NCBI RefSeq assembly: GCF_030268225.1
Contig: NZ_BSQG01000004.1
Location: 248,001 to 312,000, forward strand
Direction: 5' to 3'
DNA length: 64,000 bases
From: Nocardiopsis ansamitocini
Lineage (GTDB): Bacteria > Actinomycetota > Actinomycetes > Streptosporangiales > Streptosporangiaceae
Shown here: piece after piece, positions 32,687 through 42,045 of the stretch
How positions within the stretch are numbered: position 1 is the first letter of the stretch
Layout of the letters: every line of letters starts with the position of its first letter
Notes under the pieces: model-generated
What the model saw: the letters and a program-made list of their open reading frames with translations, nothing else
The model's database searches: none
What the model was told of the DNA's origin: nothing
Program-made: the position numbers and the translations under genes

Positions 32687-35600
32687 ATGCCCCGCAAGTC
32701 TCGACAGTGGCGGGGGTGGCTGGTGTTCCGTACCGGGTCAGGGTGGGTGGTCTCACCCACCGACCTCGTGGACGCAATGGAGTGCGAGCACCGCAGCGCA
32801 CTCAAGGCCGCCCTGTCCGCAGGAGTCGAGGGCGCACCGCTGCCCGCCGCCGTGGACCCGCTGGTGGCCCAGAACGGCGCCGTGCACGAACGTGCCGAAC
32901 TTCAACGGCTGACCGACCTCTTCGGAGACGGCGTGGTCACCATCGACGCTCCCCGCCCCACGGAAACCGGCCTCGCCGCCGCGGCCGAGGCGACCCGCAC
33001 CGCCATGCTCAGCGGCGTTCCCGTCGTCTACCAGGGCGTGTTCTACGAACCGGTCCGCCCCGGCGTCGCGTTCCACGGCCGCGCCGACTTCCTGATCAGC
33101 ACCGCCGTCGACCCCGCCACCGGCGGGGCACGCACGGGGGCTGCTCCCGGCTACGAGCCCTGGGACACCAAACTCGCCCACCACGCCCGCCCCAGCGCCG
33201 TACTCCAACTGGCCGCCTACGCCGAAGCGCTGGGGCGCACCGGCCTGGGCGAACCCGAACTGATGTACCTGCTCACCGGCGACGGCACCACCCACCCCCT
33301 GCGCGTGGCCGAATACCTGCCGTTCCTGCCGGGCGTACGCGAACGGCTGCTGAAACGCCTCAGCAGCGACCAGGCGCTGCCCAGCCCCCTGTGGGGCGAG
33401 CCCTGCCACTCCTGTGAGGGCTGCGCCTACTCCGCGCTGTGCGCCGAAGGCCGCTCCCGGGCCCGACACCTGTCCCTGGTGGCCGGAATCCGCAGCGACC
33501 AGAGCGCCAAACTGCGCGACGCCGGCATCGACACCATCGACGCCCTGGCCGTCGCCATCGACGAGGACCGCCCCGGCCTGCTGCCGCGCCACTCCTACAC
33601 GCGCCTGCGCGAACAGGCCGCCCTCCAGGTGCGCCAGGACGCCACCCGCACCGCCGACAACCCCGTGGGCACCGTCATCGCCGAGGTGTACGCCGAGGAG
33701 GGCCTGGCCATGCTGCCCGAGCCCTCTGCCGGTGACGTGTTCTTCGACATGGAGGGCTACCCCTACTACGAGGGGCGCGGCCTGGAGTACCTGTTCGGCG
33801 CCCTCACCGAAGAGGGCACCCAGGACTTCCACCCCTTCTGGGCCCACGACCGGGCCGGGGAGAAACGCGCCTTCGAAGCCTTCGTGGACTTCGTCATGGC
33901 CCGCATCGACGACGACCCCGACGCCCACGTCTACCACTACGCCTCCTACGAGGTGGACCGGCTCAAATCGCTCTCGGCGGGTTTTGGCACCAGGGAGGGC
34001 GAGGTCGACCAGCTCCTGCGCGAGCGCCGCCTCGTCGACCTCTACACCGTCGTCAAGAAAAGCCTGCGGGTCTCCCAGCGCTCCTACTCCATCAAGTACC
34101 TGGAGCCGCTCTACCTGGACGCCGGACGCACCGGCGAGGTGGTCACCGCCTCCTCCAGCATCGACGCCTACGCCGAGTACGTCGGCGCGCGCGACGCCGG
34201 CGACACCGAGCGCGCGGCCAAGATCCTCGACGGCATCGCCGCCTACAACCTCGACGACTGCGTCTCCACCGCACGGCTGCGCGACTGGCTGGAGCGCACC
34301 CGCACCGATCACGGGTTGAGCACCCGCCCGGGCGGGCAGGCGATGCTGGTGGAGGAGGACTCCGCCGAGCGCGCGGCGGAGTCGGCGCGACGCCGCGCCG
34401 AGGCCGAGGCGCGCGAACGCGCCCTCACCGAACCCCTGCTTCAGGGCGTCGCCGAGGAACCGGGCCTGCGCGACGACGAGGAGCACGCCCGCGCACTGCT
34501 GGCAGCCCTGGTGGGCTACTACCGGCGCGAGATGAACCCGTCGTGGTGGGAGTTCTTTCGCCGGCTCAGCGCCCCCATGGAGGAGCTGGAGGCCGACCCC
34601 GAGTGCCTGGTCCCGGTGCGCGCCCGCGCAGGGGAGTGGCAGGAACCCCAGGGACGGCAGAAGAAGGCGCGCCGCGAACTGGAGCTGCGGGCCGATCCGG
34701 CGCGCCCTCACCCCTTCAGTACCGGCGACAAGGTACGCCTGCTCTATCCGGGCCCCCCGGGGCGCCCCTCCGACACCGTGGACGCCGCCGTGGAGAAGTC
34801 CGGCCCCGACCGCGTCACCCTGGTGGAGACCTGCGACCCCGGCGACCTCTACGCACGCATGCCCGCCGCAGTGCTGCCGGGGTCCCCGGTCCAACCCAAA
34901 CCCAAGGACCAGACCCTCATCGAGGTCGCCGAACGCGCGGTGGCCGCCCTGCCGGGCACGCCCGAACTCGCCGGCCTGGACGTACTGCGCAGGGCCGCGC
35001 CGCGCCTGCGCGGCGGCGGCACACTGCCCGACCCCGCCGACCACAACGGCGACCTGGTGGCCACGGTCATCGCGGCCGTGGACCGCCTGGACTCCTCCTA
35101 CCTCGCGGTGCAGGGACCGCCCGGGGCGGGCAAGACCTATCTGGCGGCGCGCCTGATCACCCACCTGGTGGGGCGCGGCATGAGCGTGGGCGTCTGCTCC
35201 ACCAGCCACAAGGCCATCGAGAACGTGCTGGAGGCCGCAGTGCGCGCGGCCTCCGCCCAGGGCGCACCGCTGGCGTGCGCCAAACGCCAGCCCAGCGGCA
35301 AGAAACAGGACCCCGAACTGCCGTGGGACCAGCCCAAACAGGTCAAGGAGTTGGTGGGTTGGCGTGCCGGGCAGGACGGCGGCTACCTCGTGGGCGGTAC
35401 CGCGTGGAACTTCGCCAACGAAACCATGACCAGCGACCCCTTCGACGTCCTGATCATCGATGAAGCGGGCCAGTTCGCACTGGCCGACACCGTGGCGGTC
35501 TCGGCCGCCGCCCGCGACCTCGTCCTGCTGGGCGACCCCCAGCAGTTGCCGCAGGTGGTGCAGGGCACCCACGGCGAGGGTGCCGACGCCTCGGCCCTGG

Positions 35601-36262
35601 AACACCTGGTGGGCGGCTCCGAGATCATCGATCCGGCGCGCGGCTACTTCCTGGACCAGACCCGGCGCATGCACCCCCGGGTGTGCGCACCGGTATCGAA
35701 CCTGTCCTATCGCGGACTGCTGCACGCCCACCCCCTGGCCGCGCAGCGGAGCCTCGCCGGCGTGCAGGCGGGGTTGTACCGGGTGGCCACCCCGCACACC
35801 GGGCGCAGCACCCACAGCCCCGAGGAGGTCGAGACGGTGGTGGCGCTGGCCGCACGGTTGACGGGCACCCGCTTCAGCGAACCGGGCGCCCCCGATCGCG
35901 AACTGACCGGTGCCGACATCCTGGTCGTAGCCCCCTACAACCTGCAGGTGCGCGCACTGCGCCGTGCCCTGGAAGAGGCCGGGCTGGATGAGGTGCGGGT
36001 GGGAACAGTGGACCGCTTCCAGGGCCAGGAAGCCCCCGTGGTGCTGTGTTCGATGACCGTCTCCAGCGCCGCGGAAGCCGCACGCGGACTGGACTTCGTG
36101 CTCTCGCGCAACCGGCTCAACGTGGCACTGTCCCGCGCCCAGGTCATGGCGGCGCTGGTCTACTCCCCGCAGTTGACCACCGCTGCGCCGCGCTCGGTGG
36201 CCGAACTCCGGGTCTTGGCGGGGTTCGCCGGCCTGTGCGCCCAGGCCGACGACTGGGCCTAA
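32687..36262 (+). CDS. TM0106-family RecB-like nuclease fused to a superfamily 1 helicase
   Basis: A 1191-residue protein. The N-terminal RecB-like nuclease region has a cysteine near 33 (MECEHRSAL), the EPWDTKLA motif and the cluster CHSCEGCAYSALC (about 240), together suggesting an Fe-S-bound nuclease. An RNase H/DnaQ-like segment starts FFDMEGYPYYEGRG (about 352). The C-terminal helicase has Walker A GPPGAGKTYLA (about 810), IIDEAGQ (about 924), GDPQQLPQVV and a C-terminal NRLNVALSRAQ motif, as in UPF1/Dna2-like SF1B enzymes. Function is probably DNA or RNA processing. A GTG at 32723 is an equally good start. Stand-alone gene. Confidence 0.9.
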   Translation: MPRKSRQWRGWLVFRTGSGWVVSPTDLVDAMECEHRSALKAALSAGVEGAPLPAAVDPLVAQNGAVHERAELQRLTDLFGDGVVTIDAPRPTETGLAAAAEATRTAMLSGVPVVYQGVFYEPVRPGVAFHGRADFLISTAVDPATGGARTGAAPGYEPWDTKLAHHARPSAVLQLAAYAEALGRTGLGEPELMYLLTGDGTTHPLRVAEYLPFLPGVRERLLKRLSSDQALPSPLWGEPCHSCEGCAYSALCAEGRSRARHLSLVAGIRSDQSAKLRDAGIDTIDALAVAIDEDRPGLLPRHSYTRLREQAALQVRQDATRTADNPVGTVIAEVYAEEGLAMLPEPSAGDVFFDMEGYPYYEGRGLEYLFGALTEEGTQDFHPFWAHDRAGEKRAFEAFVDFVMARIDDDPDAHVYHYASYEVDRLKSLSAGFGTREGEVDQLLRERRLVDLYTVVKKSLRVSQRSYSIKYLEPLYLDAGRTGEVVTASSSIDAYAEYVGARDAGDTERAAKILDGIAAYNLDDCVSTARLRDWLERTRTDHGLSTRPGGQAMLVEEDSAERAAESARRRAEAEARERALTEPLLQGVAEEPGLRDDEEHARALLAALVGYYRREMNPSWWEFFRRLSAPMEELEADPECLVPVRARAGEWQEPQGRQKKARRELELRADPARPHPFSTGDKVRLLYPGPPGRPSDTVDAAVEKSGPDRVTLVETCDPGDLYARMPAAVLPGSPVQPKPKDQTLIEVAERAVAALPGTPELAGLDVLRRAAPRLRGGGTLPDPADHNGDLVATVIAAVDRLDSSYLAVQGPPGAGKTYLAARLITHLVGRGMSVGVCSTSHKAIENVLEAAVRAASAQGAPLACAKRQPSGKKQDPELPWDQPKQVKELVGWRAGQDGGYLVGGTAWNFANETMTSDPFDVLIIDEAGQFALADTVAVSAAARDLVLLGDPQQLPQVVQGTHGEGADASALEHLVGGSEIIDPARGYFLDQTRRMHPRVCAPVSNLSYRGLLHAHPLAAQRSLAGVQAGLYRVATPHTGRSTHSPEEVETVVALAARLTGTRFSEPGAPDRELTGADILVVAPYNLQVRALRRALEEAGLDEVRVGTVDRFQGQEAPVVLCSMTVSSAAEAARGLDFVLSRNRLNVALSRAQVMAALVYSPQLTTAAPRSVAELRVLAGFAGLCAQADDWA

Positions 36263-36834
36263 CCCACGGCGGTGCGCAAAAGCGGGACGCCGGACGCGCC
36301 CCGGCCCCGGAGCAGCCGTGACGGTTGAGCCTGCTCGCACAAGGGCGGCCCCGGCCGCGAGCCGACCGGGAAAGGCGTCGTCGAGTTCGTCGCCTGCGCA
36401 GGGTGGTCGGGCGGAAGGGCGCGACGCAGCCCTGACAGGCCCTCTCCGGCCGCGACCGCCGCCACGGGGTCCGCGGTCTTCTTCCCGGGGATGCGCGCCG
36501 TGGGCGAGCACGCCGTGCCCCATAGGGCCCGGGCCGATACGCGAGACGTCCGTTCCGGTGGGCCCGGTCTTGACGTACCGCGCAGTTTTCATGCCTCCTT
36601 GATGGTGAGGACCGGCGCGGCCACATGTCTTTCCCGGCCCGTCGCCATCACCCGCGTCTTTTGCCCCTGCACACCACAAGCCCCCGGGAAAAGCCCGAAC
36701 CTCGCAATGACTGCCGCTTGCACCCGAGCCGGCCCGTACCGTCCGGCGCCGTTGCGCCAACGGTCGAGTCGACCCCTTAGGGTGGCGGATCGGGGTTGGC
36801 CGCTCGGCCGCCCCCCACCCCGGCCGGAGGACCG
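36263..36834. pseudogene. Gene-poor gap with an aldo/keto reductase 5' remnant (minus, about 36500-36592)
   Basis: On the minus strand, an AAGGAGG ribosome site is followed by an ATG at 36592 and a frame reading ARYVKTGPTGTDVSRIGPG, the usual beginning of aldo/keto reductases (RYVKLGxTGLxVSxIGLG). After about 27 residues the similarity is lost and no catalytic Asp-Tyr-Lys-His set is present, so only the 5' tip survives. The rest of the gap, up to 36834, shows no gene. Confidence 0.55.
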
Positions 36835-37245
36835 ATGGCCCCCAAGAAGAACACCACCCGCAAACCGCGCACCGCGCGCCCCCGCGAGCCCGTGGTGCTT
36901 CCCGACCCCAGGCCGCGCTGGCCCATCGCGGCCTGGACGGCGCTGGGCGCCCTGTGGGCGTTGGGGTCACTGGTGGCGTTCGTTCTGGTGCTGACCGCCG
37001 CCGGGGTCATGCCCGAGGACGTCACCGACGCCACCCGCCGCGAGGGGGCTTGGGCGCTGGTATGGCTCCTCGTCTTCGCGCTGGCCGTCCCCGCCGCGGG
37101 CACCGTCTGGGCGGCACTGCTGCGCCGCCCCGTCGCCGCGGTGATGTTCGCTTTCGCCTTCGCGCTCTCGGGTGCCGCGCTGTGGCTCATCGCCCCTCCC
37201 GCTGAGCTGTGGGCCGCACTGTCGGGAGGGTTGGGCCGACCATGA
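36835..37245 (+). CDS. Membrane protein coupled to a tyrosine recombinase
   Basis: This 136-residue protein has a basic N-terminus (PKKNTTRKPRTARPRE) and three membrane helices (about residues 30-58, 75-95 and 100-125). There is no recognisable family or active site. GGAGGACC gives the ATG at 36835. Its stop overlaps the recombinase start by 4 nt (ATGA), so the two proteins are made together. A membrane partner for a recombinase is unusual; it might localise the enzyme. Confidence 0.72.
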   Translation: MAPKKNTTRKPRTARPREPVVLPDPRPRWPIAAWTALGALWALGSLVAFVLVLTAAGVMPEDVTDATRREGAWALVWLLVFALAVPAAGTVWAALLRRPVAAVMFAFAFALSGAALWLIAPPAELWAALSGGLGRP

Positions 37246-38525
37246 CCGACGCATCGCCCCACTCCGACCCCCAGTCCTCCGCCGCCGATTCGGCCATGAT
37301 GGAAGCCGTGACGACCACCCCGGAACCCGACGCCCTGCCCGAACCGGTCCGCGCCCGCCTGGAACGGGTCACCCACAGCGTCCTGGTGGACACCCGCTCC
37401 CTGGAGGCGGTGCGCCGCCGTTTCGACGACGAACAGGCCGCGTCCCTGGGCCGCTACCTGGCCGCCGCGCAATCGGCCAACACCCTTCGGGCCTACCGCT
37501 CGGACTGGGTGGCCTTCACCGCGTGGTGCGGCCAGGAGGGGCGCCAGGCCCTGCCCGCCGACCCGGTGGACGTGGCCGTCTACCTGGCCGCGGGCGCCGA
37601 CGCCCTGCGCGAGGACGAGCCGGCCCGATGGGCGTTGTCCCCGGCCACCCTGGAGCGCAAGGCCGCCGCGATCGCGGCGGTGCACGGCGCCAACGGCCTT
37701 GCCTCACCCACCCGCACCGAGGTCGTGCGCATGACCCTGCGCGGCATCCGCCGCAGACGCCGCGCACTGCCCAACCGCAAACGCCCGGTGGTGCTCTCCA
37801 CACTGGAAACGCTGCTGGCCGAACGCCCCCCACCCGGCCACCCCACCGGCGTGGCCCGCCGCCGCGACGCGTTGCTGCTGCTCACCGGATTCGCCGGTGC
37901 CCTGCGCCGCAGTGAACTGGCCGGGCTGTCCCTTGACGACGTGGCCGTGGACTCCGACCCCACAACCGGCGAACCGCTGCTGGTGGTGCGCCTCTCGGCG
38001 ACGAAGACCGATCAGGAGGCCCGTCACGCACACCAGGTCGCCCTTCCCCGGGGCCGCCGGCCCGCGACCTGTCCGGTGTGCGCGTTCGCCCAGTGGGCCC
38101 GGGTCCTGGAGGTCCACCGCGACGGCGGGGACCCCGGCGTGCGCGCGCTCCTGGAGGGCCAGGACCCCGAAGAGACCGACCCGGTCCACCTGTGCCACAC
38201 CTACACCGGCACCGATCTCGCCGACGGCAGCGCCCGCCCCCTGTTCCCCTCCGTCGACCGCCACGGCAGGATCGCGGCCCGCGCGATGTCCGGTCAGGCC
38301 GTAGGCTCCCTGGTCAAGCGCTACGCTGAGCGCGCCGGCCTGGATCCCAAGGTGTTCGGCGGCCACTCACTGCGCTCGGGGTTCGCCACCCAGGCAGCAC
38401 TGGGCGGTGCCAGTGACCGCGAGATCATGCGTCAGGGCCGGTGGACCAACGCGCGCACCGTCCACGGCTATATCCGAACCGCCAACCCGTTGGAAGACAA
38501 CGCTGTGACCAGGCTGGGCCTGTGA
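37242..38525 (+). CDS. Tyrosine recombinase/integrase
   Basis: A 427-residue tyrosine recombinase. After a 50-residue lead there is a SAM-like core-binding domain (AQSANTLRAYRSDWVAFTAW, about 75-165). The catalytic domain shows Arg I in GALRRSELAGL (about 222), the beta-hairpin Lys in SATKTD, HSLRSGF with His and Arg II (about 374), Trp in GRWTNARTV and the nucleophile Tyr in VHGYIR (about 409). The 50-residue insert with CPVCAFAQWARVLEV between Arg I and the HxxR box is uncommon in XerC/D. No attachment site, excisionase or cargo is visible. It lies between an overlapping membrane gene and an unknown 543-residue gene. Confidence 0.9.
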   Translation: MTDASPHSDPQSSAADSAMMEAVTTTPEPDALPEPVRARLERVTHSVLVDTRSLEAVRRRFDDEQAASLGRYLAAAQSANTLRAYRSDWVAFTAWCGQEGRQALPADPVDVAVYLAAGADALREDEPARWALSPATLERKAAAIAAVHGANGLASPTRTEVVRMTLRGIRRRRRALPNRKRPVVLSTLETLLAERPPPGHPTGVARRRDALLLLTGFAGALRRSELAGLSLDDVAVDSDPTTGEPLLVVRLSATKTDQEARHAHQVALPRGRRPATCPVCAFAQWARVLEVHRDGGDPGVRALLEGQDPEETDPVHLCHTYTGTDLADGSARPLFPSVDRHGRIAARAMSGQAVGSLVKRYAERAGLDPKVFGGHSLRSGFATQAALGGASDREIMRQGRWTNARTVHGYIRTANPLEDNAVTRLGL

Positions 38526-38559
38526 CCACACCGTGCCCGATATGTGGAAGGATGCCCGG

Positions 38560-40191
38560 GTGATCGATGCGTTTCGTGCCGCCTTCCAGGAGCTGATCGA
38601 CGCCTCCCTGCTGGGGGACCCGCAGCGTTTCGGCCCTGCCGTCGGCCAGGTTTACAACCTCGCCTCCCAAGTCCCCTCGTCCGAGCGAGAAATCGCCCTG
38701 GAAGCCCTGGGGCCGATCTTCTCGGGCCATCACACCGGCCCAGGCGCCGAGGCCGACCTCACGGTCGTGGCCGGCGCCTTCGTGGAGATGGGCACTCCTC
38801 CTGGGGCCACCGGGATCGAAGTGCTGCGCCTGGTCCGCGAGACCGGCAAGGCAGCCGGTGTGTTCCTGCACGCCTGGGACAAGACCGGAGGCGGCCCTCC
38901 GCCCGAACCCGAACGGGTGACCGCGGCCGACGAGGACCGGGTCGCCAAGGCCCTGAACGAGTCGGCCACGATGGCCACGATGTGCTGGTGGACCGCGCGG
39001 CGCTTCGGCCTGTCGGCCAAGACGATGCTGAGCAGGGCCGAGATCCGCGCCGAGATCCGCGCCGACTCCTCCATGCACGGCGACTTGTTGGCCATCGCCG
39101 GCCAACTCTCCGCCCACCTGCCCGAATACGGCGAGATCTCGGCGCTGCTTCGCATGGACGAGGTCAACAGCGCACTGGTCCTGGACCGCGCCTCCAGCCG
39201 CGCTTTTCGGGTGGGTTTCGAAGGGATCGGCGACAACTTCCAGCTGCACACCCTGCTGGCCGCGGCCCTGATCGGCGACGGGGGCCGCGGTCTTGCCGGA
39301 GAGGTCCCCGACCCGCGCTGGGTGTCGGCCTTCACCGACGCCGATCCCGATCCGCGCGCGCGGATCGTCAGCGGCTGGTGGAACCTGGTGGCCGCCGACG
39401 GCACGTGGGTGTGGAACGAGGGGGTCCCCGCCGATATCCCCGTGCTCGAAGGCGAGCGGATCCTGGTACTGGAGGAGCAGACCTACCCGCGCTCCTGGAA
39501 CGCCGGACGGCTGTACCCGCTGGTTGCCGCAGCACTGTGGGTGCAGGAGGAACTGGAGTCCGAGGACGCCCGCCGGTGGTGGTCGCTGATCCAGCCCGAG
39601 GAGCGGGTGGAGGGGTTCATCTCCGACCCCGACGTGTCGGTGTTCGCCTCGCCGTCGAGCGCCGACTCCTCCCCGGTGGGTGTTTCGGTTTTCCTGCCCG
39701 AACCGGGGGACTCCTCGCCGCCGACCCCGCCCTGGGAGAAGACGTGGAGCGACGTTGCGGAGGAGCCCGCACCCCACCCCGTGGCCGAGCAGGAGCCCGC
39801 CCCCGAACCGCAGCCCGAGGTGTGGTCGGCGTGGTCGGCTCCGGCCTCCGCGCGCCCACAACCCGACCCCGCCGAAGCCGTCCCCGAGCCGGAGCCGGAA
39901 CGGGCCTTTGCGCCCGCACCCGAGGCCGCCCACGACCCCGAGCCGGTGCACGTGGAGCCCGAGGTGCGTCCGGCCCCGGTGTCCATGGCGGCGACCGAGG
40001 TATTCGCCGCCATCACCGACGACGACCTCAACGGCCCGCCCCCCACCGCGCGCACCAGCCCTGCCCAACAGCCGGAGGAGGACGACGCCGAGCAGGACAA
40101 GCAGAACAAGGACACCCCGGGCGCCTCGCTACTGCCCCCTCTGCCGCCGGGCGTCTCCGACAGCTCGGGGTGGGGCCCCAGCTGGTTGTGA
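38560..40191 (+). CDS. Unknown protein with a proline/glutamate-rich tail, in the recombinase operon
   Basis: A 543-residue protein of no recognised family. Residues 1-350 look globular and mostly helical (FRAAFQELIDASLLGDPQRF; MATMCWWTARRFGLSAKTML; WVWNEGVPADIPVLEGERIL). The remaining 190 residues are a low-complexity Pro/Glu/Ala tail with repeated PEPEPE-like blocks. GGAAGGA lies 7 nt before the GTG at 38560; an upstream GTG at 38533 lacks a ribosome site. It begins 34 nt after the recombinase stop on the same strand, so it is probably co-transcribed. The conserved core could be tested against the recombinase neighbourhood in relatives. Confidence 0.72.
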   Translation: MIDAFRAAFQELIDASLLGDPQRFGPAVGQVYNLASQVPSSEREIALEALGPIFSGHHTGPGAEADLTVVAGAFVEMGTPPGATGIEVLRLVRETGKAAGVFLHAWDKTGGGPPPEPERVTAADEDRVAKALNESATMATMCWWTARRFGLSAKTMLSRAEIRAEIRADSSMHGDLLAIAGQLSAHLPEYGEISALLRMDEVNSALVLDRASSRAFRVGFEGIGDNFQLHTLLAAALIGDGGRGLAGEVPDPRWVSAFTDADPDPRARIVSGWWNLVAADGTWVWNEGVPADIPVLEGERILVLEEQTYPRSWNAGRLYPLVAAALWVQEELESEDARRWWSLIQPEERVEGFISDPDVSVFASPSSADSSPVGVSVFLPEPGDSSPPTPPWEKTWSDVAEEPAPHPVAEQEPAPEPQPEVWSAWSAPASARPQPDPAEAVPEPEPERAFAPAPEAAHDPEPVHVEPEVRPAPVSMAATEVFAAITDDDLNGPPPTARTSPAQQPEEDDAEQDKQNKDTPGASLLPPLPPGVSDSSGWGPSWL

Positions 40192-40198
40192 CCCGGGC

Positions 40199-40741
40199 TC
40201 AGTAATCGTCGCGTGACCCGCGGCGCGGTTCGTCGTCGCGGTAGTCGGTGTCGTCGCGGTAGTCGGCGTAGCTGTCCTCGTAATCATCGTCGTCCTCGTC
40301 GGGCTCCTCGCCCTTGCCGAAGGCATGTGCGCCGCGCGGGCGGTAGCTCTGCCAGCGCGAGGACAGAAACAGCGGCAGGATCAACGCCAACGCAAGCGGC
40401 AAGTACAGGCCCAGTTCCAGCAGGGTGGTGGCCCCGGCCACTCCGGGGTAGTGCGGAATGCGCGCGACCAGATCGGGACGCACCAGGTCCAGGGCGGTCA
40501 GTCCGGCCAGGGCCAGACCCGCCGAGCCGGGCAGCAGCGGAGTGAGCCGGGGAGCGGCCAGCACCACGGCCACGAACAGGGCCAGCAGGCTCAGCGCGCC
40601 GATCGCGCTGAGCCCGGTCACGCCGACGAACGTGCCTCCCGACTCCGCGACCGCGGTGATCCGAGGCAGCGCCCAACCGGTTCCCAGCAAAATGACCGGC
40701 ACCAGCACGATTCCAACGATGAAGCCGACGACATGTCGCAC
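40199..40741 (-). CDS. Membrane protein with an acidic, tyrosine-rich cytoplasmic tail
   Basis: The 180-residue protein has four membrane helices (about residues 5-27, 40-62, 66-88 and 108-128). It ends in a highly charged tail (residues 140-180) with DEDDDDYEDSY and repeated DYRDD blocks. No family function is known; similar proteins are common in Nocardiopsis-like genomes. It is convergent with, and 7 bp from, the recombinase operon. Confidence 0.7.
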   Translation of the reverse strand: MRHVVGFIVGIVLVPVILLGTGWALPRITAVAESGGTFVGVTGLSAIGALSLLALFVAVVLAAPRLTPLLPGSAGLALAGLTALDLVRPDLVARIPHYPGVAGATTLLELGLYLPLALALILPLFLSSRWQSYRPRGAHAFGKGEEPDEDDDDYEDSYADYRDDTDYRDDEPRRGSRDDY

Positions 40742-40885
40742 GGGGGTGCTCCTCTCGAATCCAGCTGCACCCTACCGACAAACCCTTCAATAAGGACATA
40801 TCCCTTTTTCTTTCTGGTCCCCCGACCGGGACGCGCCCACCCCGCCCGATCGCGCATCCCGCTCGTATCGGTCTAGGCTTGCCCG

Positions 40886-41290
40886 GTGAGCAACACGACT
40901 CCCGACGAGCCCGACCCCGACGTCGTCGACCTGGCGACGATGATCTTCGACCTCGCCCGCACCGGCGCCACCGACTCCCTTGCGGACTACCTCGCCGCGG
41001 GAGTACCCGCCAACCTGACCAACGACAGCGGCGACTCCCTGGTCATGCTGGCCGCCTACCACGGACACGCCCAGACGGTCGAGCGACTGGCCGCCCACGG
41101 CGCCGACGTCAACCGGCTCAACGACCGCGGGCAGTCACCCCTGGCCGGTGCGGTCTTCAAGGGCGAGGACGCGGTGGTGCGCACGCTCGTCGCCCACGGC
41201 GCCGACCCCGCCGCCGGCCGCCCCTCGGCCCTCGACGCCGCCCGCATGTTCGAGAAGGAACAGTACCTACGCCTGTTCACCCAGGTCTGA
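40886..41290 (+). CDS. Ankyrin-repeat protein
   Basis: A 134-residue protein built of about three ankyrin repeats: NDSGDSLVMLAAYHGHAQTV, ERLAAHGADVNRLNDRGQSP and AVVRTLVAHGADPAAG. It has no signal peptide, so it is probably a cytoplasmic binding protein. TAGGCT ends 6 nt before the GTG, indicating a leaderless start. Its stop overlaps the next gene by one base (TGATG), implying coupled translation with an APH-type kinase. Confidence 0.87.
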   Translation: MSNTTPDEPDPDVVDLATMIFDLARTGATDSLADYLAAGVPANLTNDSGDSLVMLAAYHGHAQTVERLAAHGADVNRLNDRGQSPLAGAVFKGEDAVVRTLVAHGADPAAGRPSALDAARMFEKEQYLRLFTQV

Positions 41291-42045
41291 TGCGCGCGAG
41301 CGGCCCGCCCCCGGCCGGCACAGCGGTACCCACCGCCGTCGCGGCCTTGGCCGGCACCGCTTTGCTGCGGGTGGTATGGCGCAACGAGGCCGGCGGCCTG
41401 ACGTTCGCCGCCGGGACACCGTCCGCCCGACGCTTCATCAAGTGGGCTCCGGCCGGATCGGGGCTGGACCTGCGCGCCGAGGCCCTGCGCCTGGCCTGGG
41501 CAAGCCACCACACCAGGGTTCCCCCCGTCCTGGGACAGGGGAGCACAGCGGCCGGGGAATGGCTGGTCACCCGCGCCGTCGCGGGCGAGAACGCGGTCAC
41601 CGCCCGATGGAAGGCCGCCCCGGAGCGGGCCGTGCGCGGGGTCGCCCTGGGCCTGCGCGCACTCCACGAGACGCTTCCGGTGGGGGACTGCCCGTTCTCG
41701 TGGTCGGTCGTCGACCGGGTCCGCGCCGCACGCGCACACGGCGTCCTCACCGCCGCGGCGTCCGCCGAACTACTGGCCGGCGCGCCACCGGTGACCGATC
41801 CCGTGGTGTGCCACGGGGACCCGTGCATGCCCAACACCCTGCTGGACGGCAACGGCGACTGGTCGGCACACGTGGACCTGGGCAGCCTGGGGATCGCCGA
41901 CCGGTGGGCCGACATCGCCGTGGCCGTGCACAACACGCGCCTCAACTACGGCCCCGGATGGGAGCAGGCGTTCCTGGACGCCTACGGCATCGACCACGAC
42001 TCCGAGCGGGCGTCCTACTACCTGGAGCTGTGGCAGCACACCTGA
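41290..42045 (+). CDS. Aminoglycoside 3'-phosphotransferase-like kinase
   Basis: This 251-residue protein has the APH fold. The ATP-site lysine lies in RRFIKWAPAG (about 50). VCHGDPCMPNTLLDGNGDW holds the catalytic Asp and Asn, and HVDLGSLGIADRWADIAVAV holds the metal-binding Asp in the form typical of APH(3'). Length fits APH(3'). It may phosphorylate aminoglycosides or an endogenous metabolite; resistance is not shown by sequence alone. It overlaps the ankyrin gene by one base. Confidence 0.85.
   Translation: MRASGPPPAGTAVPTAVAALAGTALLRVVWRNEAGGLTFAAGTPSARRFIKWAPAGSGLDLRAEALRLAWASHHTRVPPVLGQGSTAAGEWLVTRAVAGENAVTARWKAAPERAVRGVALGLRALHETLPVGDCPFSWSVVDRVRAARAHGVLTAAASAELLAGAPPVTDPVVCHGDPCMPNTLLDGNGDWSAHVDLGSLGIADRWADIAVAVHNTRLNYGPGWEQAFLDAYGIDHDSERASYYLELWQHT

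Noticed and set aside
32753-36970. A 1405-codon minus-strand frame opposite the nuclease-helicase
   Set aside because: It is an antisense shadow caused by the absence of stop codons in high-GC coding DNA. All motifs are on the + strand.
41290-42045. Calling the APH-like gene a resistance gene
   Set aside because: The active-site motifs support a kinase of the APH(3') fold, but intrinsic actinomycete homologues often have other substrates, so resistance is not claimed.
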